Assembly: GCA_016290775.1 (NCBI GenBank)
Contig: JAEEVF010000011.1
Location: 54,305-118,304 of the forward strand
Length of the DNA: 64,000 bases
Direction: 5' to 3'
Source: Acetatifactor sp.
GTDB taxonomy: Bacteria; Bacillota; Clostridia; Lachnospirales; Lachnospiraceae
Part shown: piece after piece, positions 25,301 to 31,592 of the stretch
Layout: each line of letters opens with the position of its first letter
How positions within the stretch are numbered: position 1 is the stretch's first letter
Program-made: the position numbers and the translations under genes
The notes under the pieces: model-generated
Told to the model about the DNA's origin: nothing
Database searches by the model: none
The model's input: only the letters and a program-made list of their open reading frames with translations

Positions 25301-27111
25301 TTAGCATAGTTATCAAGGCACCACCCATCAACCGACACTCCTTCCGTTAGATAGAAATTTCCTCCTGTCGGAAGGCTGGTTGACGAGTCCAATGGATCAA
25401 ACTGGATCACGTGCGCCGTCACGGTCACATTGCTTTCAGGCATGATGAAAGAATACTTTCCGTCAGCGTCCTTTGTGATCTCATGATCCGCAGTGCCGTC
25501 ATTATAAAACATCCGATCGATGAGATAATAAGATGTCGAATTATCAGGTGCCTCTTCGTATTTGCTGTCCACCGTCAGGGTAACCTTATCCCCTGCTCCA
25601 TAATATCCTGCTCCGGCAGTGATCACGGCATCGCTTTCGACATCCCCAGTGTTTTGGTTGATGATCCCCTTCGTGGCAACCTGATAGCCGTAAGTGTTCG
25701 TGAAAGTTACGGTCGGGGTCAGGGTAGAGCCATCGTCAGCTATAATATTCCCGTATGCATCCGCTTTCGTCTTGATATCTACGGTCTTGCCTTCGGCATC
25801 ATATGTCATGCTATTCTGCCCTTTGTTCACTTGGGAAATGACATACGAATATGTTCCCGCATTGTCATATGATATCTCCGAAAAACTTGCGGTATGATTC
25901 TCGGAATTCTTTCCAATGGTGACGGTATCAATCACCTTTCCACGGTCATCCGCTTTCGCAAGCGTAAACTCAAACACGTCCTCATCCGTCCACTCGCGTC
26001 CAACAAGGTTCGCCTGCACGGAAATCTGGCTTTTCTTGCCGACCAGCATTGCCTCGCCTTCATCATTCAAAGCGACCTCAAAGTTAGGATCATCGCAGAT
26101 AAAATTGGATGCATCGCCATGGCCCTTCAGCCCGCTGGTGAAGACATAAGGAACCGTGCCCGCCCTTTTGACATGGATTTTCTGCGTGAGATTCTCTTGA
26201 ACGTAAAGCTTGGCATTGTCATGAAAGACAATGGGGGCATCCGGATCTAAAAGTCCGCCCTTAATAATAATGCTTCCATTTTCAACCAAATCCAATTGCT
26301 TATATGAGCTTATTGAGCTTTCTAACCCTTTTTCCAAAAGGCCATCAACAACAATGCTTCCCTTACATAGCATCATATACTCATCCACAGTGCTAAGCAT
26401 AGTTTGGCCAATCATATTTAGCGTTCCATTTACTATGACGGCATAGTCATCCGGTTTGGATGGCTGTATGTCAAAGGTAAAAGGACCGTTCAGAGTAAGA
26501 TCTACATCGGCGGGAATCTCCAATCCACTGAGTATAACGTCTACACTCTTGGCATAAGAAAAAAGCCTCAAGTTGTTTGTGAGTTTCCAATTCCCTCCGT
26601 CTACATTGCTATCATAAAATAATATATAGTTTCCTCCGCCAGGAAGACTGCTCGTATCGTTCCATTCGTCGAAATGGGTCATGTAAAACTTTATGGTCAC
26701 ATTGCTTTCAGGCATGATGAAGGATTTATACCCATCGGCGTCCTCCGTGATCTCATGATCCGTGATGCCATCGTTATATACCCATCTCTTACCAACTGGA
26801 TCATATCCCGCAGGAAACGAATTCCCTGGCGTGATGTACTTCCAAGTAACCGTCTCTCCCGCTCTATATGATTCATTTGCGTCAATGGTCAAATCATAAC
26901 TTTCAACAACCTTGGTGTCCCCGGAACCATCTGCCTTATTCTTGGTAATGATCGCTTTTACGGTAATGGTGTATTTGCCTTCGTCACCTTCTCCGTCTGC
27001 CTTTGCTTTTCCGGGGAACGTTCCGCCGAAATTGGTCAGCACGAGTACGAGTGCGAGCAAGATGCTAAGTAACCTTGATCCCATGTGTCTTGATTTTGCT
27101 TTCTTCATCAT
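19387..27111 (-). CDS. Giant surface protein with about 14 MBG-like repeats and C-terminal LysM
   Basis: 2574 residues. A signal peptide (SILLALVLVLTNFGGTFPGKAKA) occupies about residues 15-38. Two related N-terminal units share HEIT..DADG..SFIMPESNVT (near 120 and 540), with parallel-beta-like stretches between. About 359-474 resembles the Spy0128/FctA pilin-type domain (TPTVTFTNTY end). From about 1182 to 2410 there are roughly 14 MBG-type modules, each beginning xITAxxxxxxYDG. A tail with SLAEQLWNAIATGGKQTVYW and YNIPWYGPLYLYG-like motifs precedes LysM (YIIRRGDTLSRIARRLGT, about 2527-2574). There is no LPXTG, so wall retention probably depends on LysM binding to peptidoglycan. Likely an adhesin or S-layer-like stalk. 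Cotranscribed with the small membrane protein 12 bases upstream. Confidence 0.85.
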   Translation of the reverse strand: MMKKAKSRHMGSRLLSILLALVLVLTNFGGTFPGKAKADGEGDEGKYTITVKAIITKNKADGSGDTKVVESYDLTIDANESYRAGETVTWKYITPGNSFPAGYDPVGKRWVYNDGITDHEITEDADGYKSFIMPESNVTIKFYMTHFDEWNDTSSLPGGGNYILFYDSNVDGGNWKLTNNLRLFSYAKSVDVILSGLEIPADVDLTLNGPFTFDIQPSKPDDYAVIVNGTLNMIGQTMLSTVDEYMMLCKGSIVVDGLLEKGLESSISSYKQLDLVENGSIIIKGGLLDPDAPIVFHDNAKLYVQENLTQKIHVKRAGTVPYVFTSGLKGHGDASNFICDDPNFEVALNDEGEAMLVGKKSQISVQANLVGREWTDEDVFEFTLAKADDRGKVIDTVTIGKNSENHTASFSEISYDNAGTYSYVISQVNKGQNSMTYDAEGKTVDIKTKADAYGNIIADDGSTLTPTVTFTNTYGYQVATKGIINQNTGDVESDAVITAGAGYYGAGDKVTLTVDSKYEEAPDNSTSYYLIDRMFYNDGTADHEITKDADGKYSFIMPESNVTVTAHVIQFDPLDSSTSLPTGGNFYLTEGVSVDGWCLDNYANLNLHLNSQKVEVVNYIDIDHATLNLFDNEAGGSTGSGEIEAKMIRVEYGTLNVYGGIIDSRFAYIDYGAQRLINGQIKSCILSVDDGSKIDLVGGSVTDSAIYVEDSKITLSGTISTNTTIWLGENDVINITGKLPTDAKYKIDAQQFPHVITSGLQGNGDVTNFISADSNYVVCLNTDGEAVLDYDRTKYPLYVGGVQVREDNCNNLATNHWSYDFENHVLTLNNYEFVGQGYAYDMRNGGKKGAVIYYEGEEDLTINLVGENVITPDGTDSSGDCGILSVNANATLNFTGDGSLFIESISYKYYDVAIDAAGSIVVNSSGQFYAGNNDPNYGLRVGLGKTLTIGTNVKQFQAKGYMQGISGTVKNEVEGTGYDRFNRLFRLEIDTEGRTLNDYKKVTFPVGDYKLVFVPGMEGGPMGTGSMEEQEVFEGQTFTFPECEFTAPEGMGFAWWEMSGVDILGMPGAEVVIANNCASGGIVYVMVHWGDMTPSEIHTHPAENALKFNGKAQELVTSGRGIGGKMNFALGEDDKTAPTTGWQEDVPEATFGGKYYVWYKVKGDSLHYDTEPKCIVVALKHVAIWASVGDQSAEYNGSEHKGSSEVTFTGLLDGHTAEIDYTPASGTLVGVYTGMFDKKSLKVVDADGNDMTDGYVLKSATPGKMTVMDRATKYQINVTANSFVGPYDGEKHTVSGYKKEYTVDGNTYTVEGITASGASCKFVGIAYNVLSGTPVVRDAAGNDVTAQFDVSLPSGAVEIVKRDLVLEITSESKSFDYDGQKHFYNKYTVFEKPDYEVEGTEGKTEFDLYGDDKLRITPTAEGVTKVGSYSENNTFTWQIDHADQYNLNVTCNYGTISVDPWKVTIAASDAEKMYDGMALTKDGFGTSGLKTGDTHEFSVAMTADSKITDCGTQANVIGTVDGVAVTTGVETAVGNYLITTVDGKLSIDPAPLTITAQSKELTYDGTAQGWSGYDVVGLVGADAITAVTSGTITFPSEGSVANKIDSYEFTTGKAGNYSVTKVDGVLTMKKASNAITITAASDEWTYDGKAHSNASVTVTSGTLFDGDTLVAEADGGPVTTVADSSLGNNPVAEGYKIMHGDEDVTANYLITCNSGTLSVKPKKVTITAKDASKEYDGSELTEGGFTVSALENGDVHEFTVEMTTDSTVTGVGTQENVIATVDGVAVTTGVETMVGNYLITTVDGELEVTASTKGLVITSSTKSWTYDGMNHVDNSYIVTYDGEEVAADATGRVFTLSTGDTVTIYPSAAGVKNVGDYSGNNIFMYSLDNAANYTNVSVICGTLSIEPKKVTIEADTAVKEYDGTPLTSSGFIMTALEDGDTHEFTVVMTDDSTITDYGRQANVIEKVDGVAVATGVETPVGNYLITTVDGELFIDPASVTITAQSREFTYDGKAHDWSGYDVEGLVGSDAITAVTSGTITFPSEGSVANEIDSYEFTTGSAGNYIVTTVDGELTMANASKAITITAADGEWTYDGKAHTNASVTVTSGTLFDGDELVATAGGSVTNVRDNKPGNNPVAEYKIMHGTEDVTASYVVTCVAGTLTLTTTPVVITAQSKELTYNGTAQGWAGFDVEGLIGTDAITAVTSGTITFPSEGTVANKIASYEFTSGDALNYTVRTVDGALTMANAAREITITAASDAWTYDGTAHGNGGVTVTSGRLFAGDTLVASANGSVKVVADTKQGNNLVAAGYKIMHGTQDVTASYVVTCVAGTLTVNPKALYVTADEKTRFHGHKDPELTYVVTGLVDDDKMSGELTRESGEATGQYKILQGSLTAGDNYTIIFTGATFAIMPNILYTQSLAEQLWNAIATGGKQTVYWSEGDSLPFNIMKILQDHPQITLVFSYSYKGVNYRVTIPGSAAKAYPNIPWYGPLYLYGNYGMYNEDGSIKDGAVNPGVPGGIVDGTLRTYIIRRGDTLSRIARRLGTTVRRLVDLNHVKNPNRIYAGHELIYEAQE
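19885..23565 (-). repeat. MBG module repeat region with segmental duplication
   Basis: Modules fall into classes. D begins LVxxITSxxKS(F/W)xYDG. A ends VGNYLITTVDG. B contains DAITAVTSGTITFPSEG. C contains SVTVTSGTLFDGD. Their order after two unique modules is D-A-B-C, A, D-A-B-C, B-C, then a divergent last module, showing block duplication of roughly 1 kb. Class members are 70-85 percent alike by eye at protein level. Confidence 0.75.
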
Positions 27112-27123
27112 CCTCTTCTCCCC

Positions 27124-27516
27124 CTACTTCGCCTGATCCGCGTCGTTTTTATCTGCGTCATTTTCAGCACTGGTTCCCGCATCATTTTTGTCTGCATCGT
27201 TTTCAGCACTGCTTCCCGCGCCATTTTTCTTCCTGTACTGGCGAATGGTCACGGCCACCAAAACGCCCAGCGCAAAGGCGATCACGGCCGTCAGCATGTA
27301 ACCGCCCGCCTCCATCGGCAAAAGAAAGGACCCGTATGCCGTCTCCGCTCCCGTGCTTTTTGCGCCTGCAAACACGCTGAGCACTGCAAGCAGCGCCACC
27401 GACAGACACACCGTCGCCGCCGACAGAACATGCTTTACTTGCTTCTCCTTCTTCTCACGGATTTCCTTTCCGCGCCTTAAAATCTCCTCAAATTCCTGTT
27501 CGCTCGTATATTTCAT
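27124..27516 (-). CDS. Small two-TM membrane protein with repeated acidic tail (130 aa)
   Basis: A charged N-terminus (FEEILRRGKEIREKKEKQVK) is followed by two transmembrane helices (about 29-50 and 75-93) and a tail containing two 13-residue repeats (AENDADKNDAGTS / AENDADKNDADQA) encoded by a 39-bp tandem repeat (about 27142-27219). I do not recognise a named family. The stop is 12 bases before the giant MBG gene start, so the pair forms an operon and this protein may assist secretion or anchoring of the giant protein; that is inference. GGGAGGAGGACAAG precedes the ATG. Confidence 0.65.
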   Translation of the reverse strand: MKYTSEQEFEEILRRGKEIREKKEKQVKHVLSAATVCLSVALLAVLSVFAGAKSTGAETAYGSFLLPMEAGGYMLTAVIAFALGVLVAVTIRQYRKKNGAGSSAENDADKNDAGTSAENDADKNDADQAK

Positions 27517-27642
27517 AATCTTGTCCTCCTCCCGTCAAAACCAGGTTTCTGACGCATTAATCACGTATCTCTATTTATTTATTGCACCACGCGCTGATTT
27601 TACTCACCTATTTTTTTGTTTCGCCCTTTTGCCCCCAAACCA

Positions 27643-27671
27643 TTGACATTATGGCATATATGCCATACACT
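27643..27671 (+). promoter_or_regulatory. Promoter with embedded perfect palindrome upstream of the HigA-like gene
   Basis: TTGACA (27643-27648), 17 bases, TACACT (27666-27671). The spacer contains the 14-bp perfect palindrome TGGCATATATGCCA (27652-27665), placed where an autorepressing antitoxin would bind. Confidence 0.65.
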
Positions 27672-27677
27672 ATAAAA

Positions 27678-27770
27678 AGAGGCTCTTTTCAGCGGTTTCA
27701 GCTGCGTCTGGCCAAAGACCGCCGGGCGGATTATCGAGAAAGGATGCAAACAGATGAAAACTCTAAATGA
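27678..27770 (+). pseudogene. C-terminal remnant of a HigB/RelE-like toxin gene
   Basis: Between the promoter and the antitoxin an open frame encodes QRFQLRLAKDRRADYRERMQ and ends TDENSK-stop. It resembles the basic C-terminal helix of HigB/RelE-type toxins (a run such as LAKxRRxDYxER) and overlaps the antitoxin start by 17 bases, as toxin-antitoxin pairs often do. The remaining roughly 80 toxin residues are absent, so the toxin appears deleted. Start undefined; identification rests on a short motif. Confidence 0.45.
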
Positions 27771-28128
27771 TATGCTTTCGGATCAACTGAAAGATGAAAA
27801 GTTTCGTAAGGAGTACCAAGACATACAACCTGAAATGGATGTCATTCGTGCGCTTGTTAACGCACGCGCGTCGCAGAATCTCACGCAAAAAGAACTTGCG
27901 GAGCGCACGGGCATTCATCAGGCCGACATAAGCAAATTGGAGAATGGAACGCGAAATCCTTCCGTGAACCTTTTGAAGCGATTGGCAGAAGGAATGGACA
28001 TGGTTCTGAAAATTGAGTTTGTGCCCAAAAAGCATAAGACTTTTGAAGAGCGTCTGGCGGAATATGATGGTAAGATCAATGTGCACGAATTTGACTGGGG
28101 CGAACCCGTCGGGAAGGAAAAGCTATAA
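27754..28128 (+). CDS. XRE-family antitoxin, HigA-like (124 aa)
   Basis: A central HTH (residues about 30-80: RALVNARASQNLTQKELAERTGIHQADISKLENGTRNPSVNLLKRLAEGMDMVLKIEF) matches the XRE domain of HigA-type antitoxins, including the QADISKLENG recognition helix. The N-terminal KTLNDMLSDQLKDEKFRKEYQDI is the usual dimer and toxin-contact segment. The C-terminal region is acidic to neutral and not assigned. AAAGGA lies 9 bases before the ATG. It is preceded by a promoter with an operator palindrome and by a toxin remnant, so it is probably an orphan antitoxin that now acts as a regulator. Confidence 0.82.
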   Translation: MKTLNDMLSDQLKDEKFRKEYQDIQPEMDVIRALVNARASQNLTQKELAERTGIHQADISKLENGTRNPSVNLLKRLAEGMDMVLKIEFVPKKHKTFEERLAEYDGKINVHEFDWGEPVGKEKL

Positions 28129-28187
28129 ATTCGGGCTTTCGCCGACCAAACCGTCAAGCGATCGCCTCTCAGCAGGCCTGGATTTGT

Positions 28188-28820
28188 CTACTCCCCTCTC
28201 TCAATGTATCTGTGGGTCTGGGCGTAGAGGATGAGGGCGAAGAGAATGGGCAGGGCGTAGCCAATGTAGGTGGAGACGCCGGGCTCGGAAACCAGCAGGT
28301 TGTAGGTTGCGTGAAAGGTCACGGCAAGAGACAGCGCGCCCATGATCCCCGAAAACGTAAACACCTTGTAGCGCTTAAGGAGGTGCAGTCCGAGGGCAAG
28401 TGCCACCATGCTCACAAGGTGCATGACTCCGACAGCGGAGCCGCGGATCAGCACGTACGAAAGGTTCTGCGCACCGTTGGAAAGCACGTAGCAACAGTTC
28501 TCAAACGTCGCAAAGCCAGCGCCAATGCCGACGGCAGCCTGCAAAAGCTCCGTATCCTTCGGCTCATAAAGGGACAGGTAAAACAACACGGGAAGAAGCT
28601 TCATGATCTCCTCGATGATGGGTGAAAGAAAGATCGACACGTTCTCCGCGCCCATGCCGGAAACCTGCGCAAAAAAGCCGCCGATGTACGCCGCAAGAAG
28701 GCAGGTCACCATTCCCGAAAGGAACGCAAAGTCAAAACGCCTGACGGCGCCCCGAAGGAACATCAGGGCGATCGCAAGCGGCACCGCGATACAGATCAAT
28801 ATATTCTCAGCATATACCAT
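28188..28820 (-). CDS. PrsW-family intramembrane metalloprotease
   Basis: 210 residues with about seven transmembrane helices. Family motifs are visible: SPIIEEIMKLLPVL (the EExxK motif, about residue 69), GIGAGFATFENCCYV (FxxxEN, about 100) and FHATYNLLV (HxxxN, about 170). PrsW in Bacillus performs the first cleavage of the anti-sigma factor RsiW. Here it is the third gene of an operon that starts with a sigma factor and a membrane protein (gap of 18 bases), which suggests that it controls release of that sigma factor. The length is typical for the family. Confidence 0.85.
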   Translation of the reverse strand: MVYAENILICIAVPLAIALMFLRGAVRRFDFAFLSGMVTCLLAAYIGGFFAQVSGMGAENVSIFLSPIIEEIMKLLPVLFYLSLYEPKDTELLQAAVGIGAGFATFENCCYVLSNGAQNLSYVLIRGSAVGVMHLVSMVALALGLHLLKRYKVFTFSGIMGALSLAVTFHATYNLLVSEPGVSTYIGYALPILFALILYAQTHRYIERGE

Positions 28821-28838
28821 CTTCGTCTCCTCGCCTTA

Positions 28839-29693
28839 TCAGCTTTCCCCTTGTTCTTTCTTCTCCCCGGGATTCATCTCTTCAGGTTTCTTATCTCCAG
28901 GCAACCGTTTTACCGCCGCAAGCATGAGTGGCAGCGTCATGGTATTGACTCCAACGGCCGCAACATACAGTACTCCGCCATTCATATAGCACACTAAAAC
29001 CGTCCAAAGAAGCGCCGTCACCGAAAGGTAAAGCGCCCTTTCTCCGCTCTCTTTTTCCTTATTCTGCAGGTTCTGCCAAGTCTTCCAGAAAAACCATTCC
29101 GTCACGCCGATCTCCAATGCAAAGCAGGTCGCATCCAGCGCGCTTCCCAGAAGCGGTTTCGTGACAAAAATCTGAAACACGTGCAAAAGGAATAATACCG
29201 TACAAGGCATCAGCGTTGCGATCATTTCGGTCTCAGACATTGCGCCGGAGCGCTTCAGCATGGCAACTAACAGGTAGATCAAGTAGAAGTACGGCAGGCC
29301 AAACACAATGTCCTGCACCCACTCTCCCGACCACACGATCCAAAGCGCAATGTTTGCGCTCGTAAACAAAAGGGAAAAGATCAGAGACCCGAAAGAAACA
29401 GTTTTCCTTTGCTCTTTGGAAATTGCCTCAATGCCCGCGATCAAAAGAAGGAGCGCGGCACATTCCGCGATCTCATCTGCGGCAAAGGGCATTCTGTCTT
29501 CGGGCCGAAGGAAGGTATAGATGATAATGTAGAGGTCACTGAGCAAGTAGCTTAGCATTGCGAACGTAAAAAAGGCCGGAAACGCCCCGTTCTCAGCCTT
29601 TTTCATCAGTCCCGCGGAAAAAACGATGACAAAGATCAGGACCACGACCTGAAGAGCCATCATGATGTTTTCCAAGACTGCTAGATATCCCAT
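28839..29693 (-). CDS. Eight-TM hypothetical membrane protein in a sigma factor operon
   Basis: 284 residues with about eight transmembrane segments and a charged cytosolic tail (KRLPGDKKPEEMNPGEKKEQGES). I do not recognise the family. It has no YhhN, RsiV or zinc anti-sigma motif. It overlaps the upstream sigma factor gene by 13 bases and precedes prsW-like by 18 bases, so it is translationally coupled to the sigma factor. It could be an unusual membrane anti-sigma factor or a sensor; this rests only on context. Confidence 0.6.
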   Translation of the reverse strand: MGYLAVLENIMMALQVVVLIFVIVFSAGLMKKAENGAFPAFFTFAMLSYLLSDLYIIIYTFLRPEDRMPFAADEIAECAALLLLIAGIEAISKEQRKTVSFGSLIFSLLFTSANIALWIVWSGEWVQDIVFGLPYFYLIYLLVAMLKRSGAMSETEMIATLMPCTVLFLLHVFQIFVTKPLLGSALDATCFALEIGVTEWFFWKTWQNLQNKEKESGERALYLSVTALLWTVLVCYMNGGVLYVAAVGVNTMTLPLMLAAVKRLPGDKKPEEMNPGEKKEQGES

Positions 29694-30310
29694 GAGTATT
29701 CCGTCCCCTCCAAAGCTTCCTTGAGCGCGGTCTTTGCACGCGCCGAAAGGTTGTAGATCTGTTTTACCGTCTTTTTCATGACTGTGCCGATCTCATTTGT
29801 CGACATGTTTTCAAAATAGGTCAGGTAAAGCACTTGTGCGTAATCCGGCGGGAGTAATTTCATCGCGCCCCAAAGCGCCGCATTTCGCTCCCCTTCGAGA
29901 AGTGCCAACTCAGGCTGATCCGCGGCGGCTGCCGTTTGCTGCGACACGCTTTGCGCCTGCGCCTTTTGCGGCAATTCTCCCGCGACTGGTGCCTCGCTTA
30001 ATTCGTTGTCCTCCTGCAGGTCCAGCGGAATCTCCCTGTGCTTTCGAAGGTGCATCCTTGCTTGGTTTTTTGCGATCGCATAGAGCCAAGTTTTGAAGCT
30101 GGCATCCTTTTTTGCGGCATATCTCGCCGTCCCGGAGGCCAGGATCGCAAAGGTGTCCATCATGAGCTCCTCAGCGTCATCGAGGTTGCCCACAAGGCCG
30201 CATAAAAACAAGGTCAGCCCATTCCTGTAGGTTTCATACAGAGTGCGCAGAGCCTCCTTGTCTCCCTTGCCAAGGAATCGCATATACAGTTGTCCGTCAA
30301 CCTCGGACAT
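29681..30310 (-). CDS. ECF-type sigma-70 family RNA polymerase sigma factor
   Basis: 209 residues. Region 2 lies near residues 15-85 (TYRNGLTLFLCGLVGNLDDAEELMMDTF, then SFKTWLYAIAKNQARMHLRKH). Region 4 lies near 150-205 (LPPDYAQVLYLTYFENMSTNEIGTVMKKTVKQIYNLSARAKTALKEAL). A 45-residue Gln/Ala-rich linker between them is longer than in most ECF factors. First gene of a three-gene operon with a membrane protein and a PrsW-like protease, the architecture expected for a stress sigma factor held at the membrane. Its target promoters are not identifiable here. Confidence 0.85.
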   Translation of the reverse strand: MSEVDGQLYMRFLGKGDKEALRTLYETYRNGLTLFLCGLVGNLDDAEELMMDTFAILASGTARYAAKKDASFKTWLYAIAKNQARMHLRKHREIPLDLQEDNELSEAPVAGELPQKAQAQSVSQQTAAAADQPELALLEGERNAALWGAMKLLPPDYAQVLYLTYFENMSTNEIGTVMKKTVKQIYNLSARAKTALKEALEGTEYSWDI

Positions 30311-30342
30311 ACCTTACCCCCCATAAACCAATGAGTGCGTCG

Positions 30343-31527
30343 TCAAGCGTTTCCTGCTTCCCTAGCCTTAAGGAATCCCTTTCTCTCGTACATCTTGCGG
30401 TCTGCGCGCATGAAAACGTTATTGTAGCTATCGTCTCCCTTCGGATCAAAAATGCTAAGGCCGCTGGCGATCACCACAAGTCCGTCTGCCTGGCTCTTGT
30501 CGATGTCCGCTTCAAACGATTCCAAAAGAAATTCCCTTTCCTCATAATCCCGGCCTTCCAAGATCACCACAAATTCATCACCGCCAATGCGGAACACGGG
30601 ACTATACTTAAAGTGCAGGCAGATAAACATGCACGCATCCTTGATGTACTGATCCCCGGCTTCATGACCCAACGTGTCATTCACTTTTTTTAGATTGTTT
30701 AAGTCAAACACTGCCACGCCAAATTCCTTGAGCGTTTTTGTCTGCATCCTGATCTCAATGTCTTTGAGTTTTTCCAGATATGCCAGCTTATTCTTTACGC
30801 CCGTCAAAGGATCCCTGTAGGCCAGATTACGCGTGGAATCGATCGCACTGTTAAACTCCGTCCTCTCATCTCGATAAACAAACGAGTGGATCGTACAGGT
30901 GGCAAGCAGACATCCAACGGCATAGAACGGAAGCAGCGGATAAAGCGACTGTAGCGCTATGAAAATGGTCATCGCAATGCCGGAAAGGGCAACGGCGACG
31001 TGGTGCCGTCTGGCGCTTCCCTCGGACTTCGCCGCAATGATCATGGTATATACTGCCGTCACCAAAAACAGGAACATCTGAATGAACAGCGTGACGTATC
31101 TTGAGCGTCCGGGAACATATTCCTTGTTTGCGTCAAAGCCAAACACGATGGGCGTGAAGAGGTTGATCGTAAGAACGATCACTTCATAAGCCGCAATGAT
31201 CCAGCCGGAATAAATCAGGAGCTTGCCAAACATCCCCTGGTTCTCCAGATAGGCCACGACAAAGCGCGTCCAAAGGACCACGGAGACTACCATCGACAGG
31301 AAGTAGATCGTCGTGTCAATAAAGGTGGGCAGCACCCATCTTTGCCCATAAAGGATTCCCCAAAGGATGTCCGAAATGAGGTATACCATTGCCCCGTACA
31401 GGAACTGGCGATATCGGATCTTTGCTACCAAGTCCTTGCCTAAATGAAAATTCATGAGCGCATCAAAATTGATGATGGCAAGCACTGCGATGGAAAGCAT
31501 TCCTATGCTGGCATAATACATGAACAC
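30343..31527 (-). CDS. Membrane diguanylate cyclase (GGDEF)
   Basis: 394 residues. Seven transmembrane helices cover about residues 5-215 as an uncharacterised sensor module, followed by a GGDEF domain from about 235 (YRDPLTGVKNKLAYL; FDLNNLKKVNDTLGHEAGD; RIGGDEFVVILEG; MRADRKMYERKG). The GGDEF active-site motif is intact, so it should make c-di-GMP. No RxxD inhibitory site is visible five residues upstream of GGDEF (the segment is KYSPVF), so product feedback is probably absent. It is adjacent to the TIR-Sel1 gene on the same strand (65-base gap); linkage is uncertain. Confidence 0.9.
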   Translation of the reverse strand: MFMYYASIGMLSIAVLAIINFDALMNFHLGKDLVAKIRYRQFLYGAMVYLISDILWGILYGQRWVLPTFIDTTIYFLSMVVSVVLWTRFVVAYLENQGMFGKLLIYSGWIIAAYEVIVLTINLFTPIVFGFDANKEYVPGRSRYVTLFIQMFLFLVTAVYTMIIAAKSEGSARRHHVAVALSGIAMTIFIALQSLYPLLPFYAVGCLLATCTIHSFVYRDERTEFNSAIDSTRNLAYRDPLTGVKNKLAYLEKLKDIEIRMQTKTLKEFGVAVFDLNNLKKVNDTLGHEAGDQYIKDACMFICLHFKYSPVFRIGGDEFVVILEGRDYEEREFLLESFEADIDKSQADGLVVIASGLSIFDPKGDDSYNNVFMRADRKMYERKGFLKAREAGNA

Positions 31528-31592
31528 CGCTCCCTTCCACGGATCAACTGATCAACTGCAATACCAACGGATCACTTGCGATAGCGCAAGCC

